Source of the DNA: Bradyrhizobium roseum
GTDB lineage: Bacteria > Pseudomonadota > Alphaproteobacteria > Rhizobiales > Xanthobacteraceae
Direction of reading: 5' to 3'
Assembly (NCBI RefSeq): GCF_030413175.1
Contig: NZ_CP129212.1
Location: forward strand, 2,480,001 to 2,544,000
DNA: 64,000 nt
A program made the position numbers and the translations under genes. Below the pieces are notes generated by a model. It searched no databases. It had not been told where the DNA came from and saw only the letters and a program-made list of their open reading frames with translations. Shown here piece by piece: positions 61,333 to 64,000 of this stretch; the stretch's first letter is position 1, and the number at the start of each line of letters is the position of its first letter.

Positions 61333-62007
61333 GCAGATATCGCCGATGTCGGCGGGCTGAGCCGGTTGGGCAGCCGCCTGCTTCTGAGCGGGCGCGGCCT
61401 TCGGCGCGGGTGCGGAACTTGAGGGTGTGGGACTTGCAGGCGCCGGATTGGCTGCACCCGTGGTCTTCGGTGCGACCGGCGCGGGCGCAGGAGGCGCCGC
61501 AGTTTTGGGCGCGGCGCCGGGCGGGCCCTTCGGCGCTCCCTTGGCCATGCTGTTGGCGGGGCTCGAGGGAATCGGCGGTCCAACGCGCGTCCAGGTTTCA
61601 CCGCCACACAAGAACCCGAGCACGCAGCCCTGAATCTCGAGTTGGTCGGTGCCGACCGGCTTGATCGTCGAGCTGTAGAGCTGTCCGTCCTTGGCGTTGT
61701 AGACTTGGCCTTCCCAGGAATCGACGCCGGCCTTCTTCTTCATGTCGATCAGGATCGGCATGCCGAGCGTCGGCCGGCTCTGCTTGGCGGCGTCCGGGTT
61801 GTTCTTGTCCTTGCCGCCCGGTGTCTTTTCCCAAGCAACCACGCCCCACATATTGCCGCTACATTGGGCGACGCGAATGTTGGCAACGCCATCGGCTACT
61901 TTCCAGTCACCGGTGGGGTCGGCAGCGAGCGCAGCGTTAACACCTGTGGCTAAAAAAACTCCCGAATAAACTATTGTACGCGCGATAGTTTTTGGGCAGT
62001 GCAACAT
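61300..62007 (-). CDS. DUF2147 secreted protein with a Pro/Ala-rich tail
   Basis: A 235-residue exported protein. A signal peptide (TIVYSGVFLATGVNAALA) precedes a DUF2147 domain at about residues 30-145: GDWKVADGVANIRVAQCSGN, MWGVVAWEKTPGG and YSSTIKPVGTDQLEIQGCVL. The last 85 residues are a Pro/Ala/Lys low-complexity region, followed by a short GDICLLPDIARFAH. DUF2147 proteins are small exported beta-barrel-like proteins of unknown function. It is convergent with hpnN and overlaps it by 33 bases in the tail region, and is divergent from hpnO. Confidence 0.9.
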   Translation of the reverse strand: MLHCPKTIARTIVYSGVFLATGVNAALAADPTGDWKVADGVANIRVAQCSGNMWGVVAWEKTPGGKDKNNPDAAKQSRPTLGMPILIDMKKKAGVDSWEGQVYNAKDGQLYSSTIKPVGTDQLEIQGCVLGFLCGGETWTRVGPPIPSSPANSMAKGAPKGPPGAAPKTAAPPAPAPVAPKTTGAANPAPASPTPSSSAPAPKAAPAQKQAAAQPAQPADIGDICLLPDIARFAH

Positions 62008-62108
62008 GGTTCAAACCTATGTTTAAGTAGATGATCCAAAGCGGGGTCAAAACGCCGCATTGAGTGTTTTCAGTTGACGAAGCAGTCATCAACCGACGTA
62101 TGTAACCG

Positions 62109-63500
62109 ATGCCAAGTTCATATCTAGACGTTTCCGGGCTGTTTGTTGAGCGGCAAGCGCAGCGCAGTTCCATGCATGCACGCCACCTCAACGAGCAACT
62201 CGTCCGTGTGCTGAAAACCATCGGCTACGATGTTGGGTTTCAGAGGGGTCAAGGTCAATACCTGTTCGATCGGGACGACGCCCGCTATCTCGATCTACTG
62301 AGCGGATTTGGCGTTTTTGCGATTGGCCGCAATCATCCGGCGCTGCGCGAGGCGCTTAAAAGCGTGCTCGACAGCGATTTTCCCAATTTGGTTCAACTTG
62401 ACGTGTCCACGCTCGCCGGCGTGTTGGCGGAACGCCTGCTGGAACATGTGCCATATCTGGACAAGGTGTTCTTTGCCAATTCCGGCGCGGAAACCGTCGA
62501 GGCTGCGATCAAGTTCGCGCGCGGCGCGACCGGTCGCCCCGGCATCGTCTCCTGCTCGCATTCGTTCCATGGTCTATCATATGGCGCACTTTCGCTGATG
62601 GACGATGCGAACTTCCGCAGCGGGTTCGAGCCGCTGCTGCCGGGATGCACGCAAATCCCGTTCAACGATCTCGCAGCCCTCGAGCAGGCGTTGTCGTCGC
62701 GTCAGGTCGCGGCCTTTATCGTCGAACCGATCCAGGGCAAGGGCGTCAACATGCCCACCGATGAATTTCTGCCGGGCGCCGCCGCGCTGTGCAAGAAATA
62801 CGGCTCTATCTTCATTGCCGACGAAATCCAGACCGGCATCGGCCGCACCGGAAAATTTCTCGCCGTCGAGCACTGGAATGTCGAACCCGACATGGTGCTG
62901 TTGGCGAAGGCGCTGTCGGGCGGTCATGTTCCGGTGGGCGCGCTGCTGACGCGCAAAAGTATCTTCGACAAGATATTCAACCAGATGGATCGCGCGGTCG
63001 TGCACGGCTCGACCTTTGCGAAAAACGATCTGGCAATGGCCGCGGGCATCGCCACGCTTGATGTCATCAAGCAGGAGCGACTGGTCGAGCAGGCAGCGCG
63101 GCGAGGCGCCGAGCTTCGTCTCGCGTTGACGCGGATGGTGCCCGGCTATGAATTGCTGAAGGAAGTGCGCGGCAAGGGACTGATGATCGGCATCGAGTTC
63201 GGTCCGCCCAAATCGCTGAAGCTGAAGGCGTCGTGGAATCTGCTGGAGACCGCGAACAAGGGCCTGTTTTGCCAGCTCATCACCGTGCCGCTGTTCAAGG
63301 AGCACAAGATCCTGACGCAGGTGTCCGGTCACGCCAGTCACACCATCAAGCTGCTGCCGCCGCTCGTGATCACGGAAGAAGACTGCAGCTGGATCGAAAA
63401 GTCGTTCGACGACGTGATCGCCGCCAGCCACAAGGTCCCCGGCGCGATCTGGTCGCTCGGCAAGACGCTGGTCGACAACGCGGTGCGCAAGTCGGCGTAG
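62109..63500 (+). CDS. hpnO: Aminotransferase HpnO (aminobacteriohopanetriol synthesis)
   Basis: A 463-residue class III (ornithine/acetylornithine-like) PLP aminotransferase. The PLP lysine is in LLAKALSGGHVPVGALL, phosphate- and ring-binding residues in NSGAETVEAAIKFARGATG and FIADEIQTGIGRTG. The N-terminus DVSGLFVERQAQR with RVLKTIGYDVGFQRGQGQY fits the HpnO group. It puts an amino group on C-35 of the side chain to form aminobacteriohopanetriol. It starts 101 bases from the divergent DUF2147 gene. Confidence 0.94.
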   Translation: MPSSYLDVSGLFVERQAQRSSMHARHLNEQLVRVLKTIGYDVGFQRGQGQYLFDRDDARYLDLLSGFGVFAIGRNHPALREALKSVLDSDFPNLVQLDVSTLAGVLAERLLEHVPYLDKVFFANSGAETVEAAIKFARGATGRPGIVSCSHSFHGLSYGALSLMDDANFRSGFEPLLPGCTQIPFNDLAALEQALSSRQVAAFIVEPIQGKGVNMPTDEFLPGAAALCKKYGSIFIADEIQTGIGRTGKFLAVEHWNVEPDMVLLAKALSGGHVPVGALLTRKSIFDKIFNQMDRAVVHGSTFAKNDLAMAAGIATLDVIKQERLVEQAARRGAELRLALTRMVPGYELLKEVRGKGLMIGIEFGPPKSLKLKASWNLLETANKGLFCQLITVPLFKEHKILTQVSGHASHTIKLLPPLVITEEDCSWIEKSFDDVIAASHKVPGAIWSLGKTLVDNAVRKSA

Positions 63501-63601
63501 GGCGCGCGCGACAGTAGGACGCAATAGCGAGACCATTGCGTTGCAGTCGCCAAATCTCCAAAGTTGTCGAGCGGGCAGGGCTGCATCGATCGGAGGAGAA
63601 C

Positions 63602-64000
63602 ATGGTCAACGTCACCGGCGGCTGTCACTGCGGCGCTGTCCGCTACGAGATCGCGGGCGAGCCGATCGTTCACGCGCTATGTCACTGCACCGATTGCCGC
63701 CGCCACGCCGGTGCGCCGATGGTCGGCTGGACCATGGTTCCGCAGGACGCGCTCAAGGTGACCAAGGGGTCACCGAAGGTCTATCAATCCTCCGAACACG
63801 GCCGGCGGCAGTTTTGCGCCGACTGCGGCACCGGACTGTTCTACATCAATGAGAACGTGCTGCCCGGTATCGTCGATATCCAGAGCGGCACCTACGATAA
63901 TCCCGATGCCGTTCCGGCGACGGTCCATATCCAGACTGCAGAGCGGTTGCGCTGGATGGAACATGCCCACGAACTGCCGAGCTTCGAGCGCTACCCGCCG
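63602..64000 (+). CDS. GFA family zinc-binding protein (3' end outside window)
   Basis: An open frame of 133 codons running off the window, starting with ATG 63602 after a GGAGGAG ribosome site. Zinc-type cysteines are in GGCHCGAVRYE, HALCHCTDCRRHAG and FCADCGTGLFY, the pattern of the glutathione-dependent formaldehyde-activating/CENP-V fold. Despite the family name most members have no proven link to formaldehyde. The C-terminus reaches RWMEHAHELPSFERYPP, so it is probably nearly complete. Function unknown. Confidence 0.9.
   Translation, partial: MVNVTGGCHCGAVRYEIAGEPIVHALCHCTDCRRHAGAPMVGWTMVPQDALKVTKGSPKVYQSSEHGRRQFCADCGTGLFYINENVLPGIVDIQSGTYDNPDAVPATVHIQTAERLRWMEHAHELPSFERYPP

Overview
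This window looks like chromosomal DNA of a Bradyrhizobium or Rhodopseudomonas-type alphaproteobacterium (Nitrobacteraceae). The grounds are the high GC content, the strong G/C third-position bias, dispersed palindromic repeats of the kind common in Bradyrhizobium, and above all a hopanoid locus containing hpnP, hpnCDE, shc, hpnG, hpnH, hpnN and hpnO. I found no tRNA, rRNA, insertion sequence, prophage or CRISPR array.

Layout. 1-8.5 kb: the end of an acyl-CoA synthetase, phosphoenolpyruvate carboxylase (ppc), a minus-strand set of Zn-ribbon/OB protein, thiolase-like protein and SDR dehydrogenase, then an amidase/DUF2848 pair. 8.5-12.2 kb: a divergent-looking GT51 transglycosylase-like protein, two head-to-tail 2-oxoglutarate/Fe(II) oxygenases (the second is AlkB) and an MFS transporter. 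12.2-19.3 kb: a homoprotocatechuate (3,4-dihydroxyphenylacetate) meta-cleavage operon on the minus strand (hpaH, hpaF, hpaE, hpaD, an FAH-family protein, a ThDP enzyme). It diverges from a MarR regulator (hpaR) across a short region with a perfect palindrome. 19.5-23.1 kb: a plus-strand operon of Ldh-family dehydrogenase, HpcH/HpaI aldolase and UxaA/GarD-family dehydratase behind a 20-bp perfect palindrome.

23.2-34.2 kb: two chemoreceptors, each preceded by a stand-alone sensor protein (PAS, then a secreted Cache-like protein). Between them lies a tightly coupled transglutaminase-DUF2126 / ATP-grasp-alpha-E / transglutaminase operon, a predicted peptide-modifying system whose reaction I cannot name. 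34.7-38.6 kb: ethanolamine ammonia-lyase genes eutB and eutC with the hopanoid C-2 methylase gene hpnP lodged between them. 38.7-44.5 kb: a membrane acyltransferase, an RND/MMPL exporter and a gene of unknown function.

44.6-63.5 kb: the hopanoid locus proper. hpnC-hpnD-hpnE-shc-hpnG would make squalene, cyclise it, and process adenosylhopane. A TetR-aidB operon, a class II aldolase and a DUF2520 oxidoreductase follow. Then, past a strong terminator, come ispH-hpnH on the minus strand, hpnN (lipid exporter) on the plus strand, a DUF2147 protein and hpnO (aminobacteriohopanetriol synthesis). ispH supplies isoprenoid precursors, hpnCDE/shc make the C30 hopene, hpnH adds adenosine, hpnG removes adenine, hpnO aminates, hpnP methylates, and hpnN moves product to the outer membrane. 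The window closes inside a GFA-family gene.

All functions are read from sequence motifs and gene order. No database search was run.
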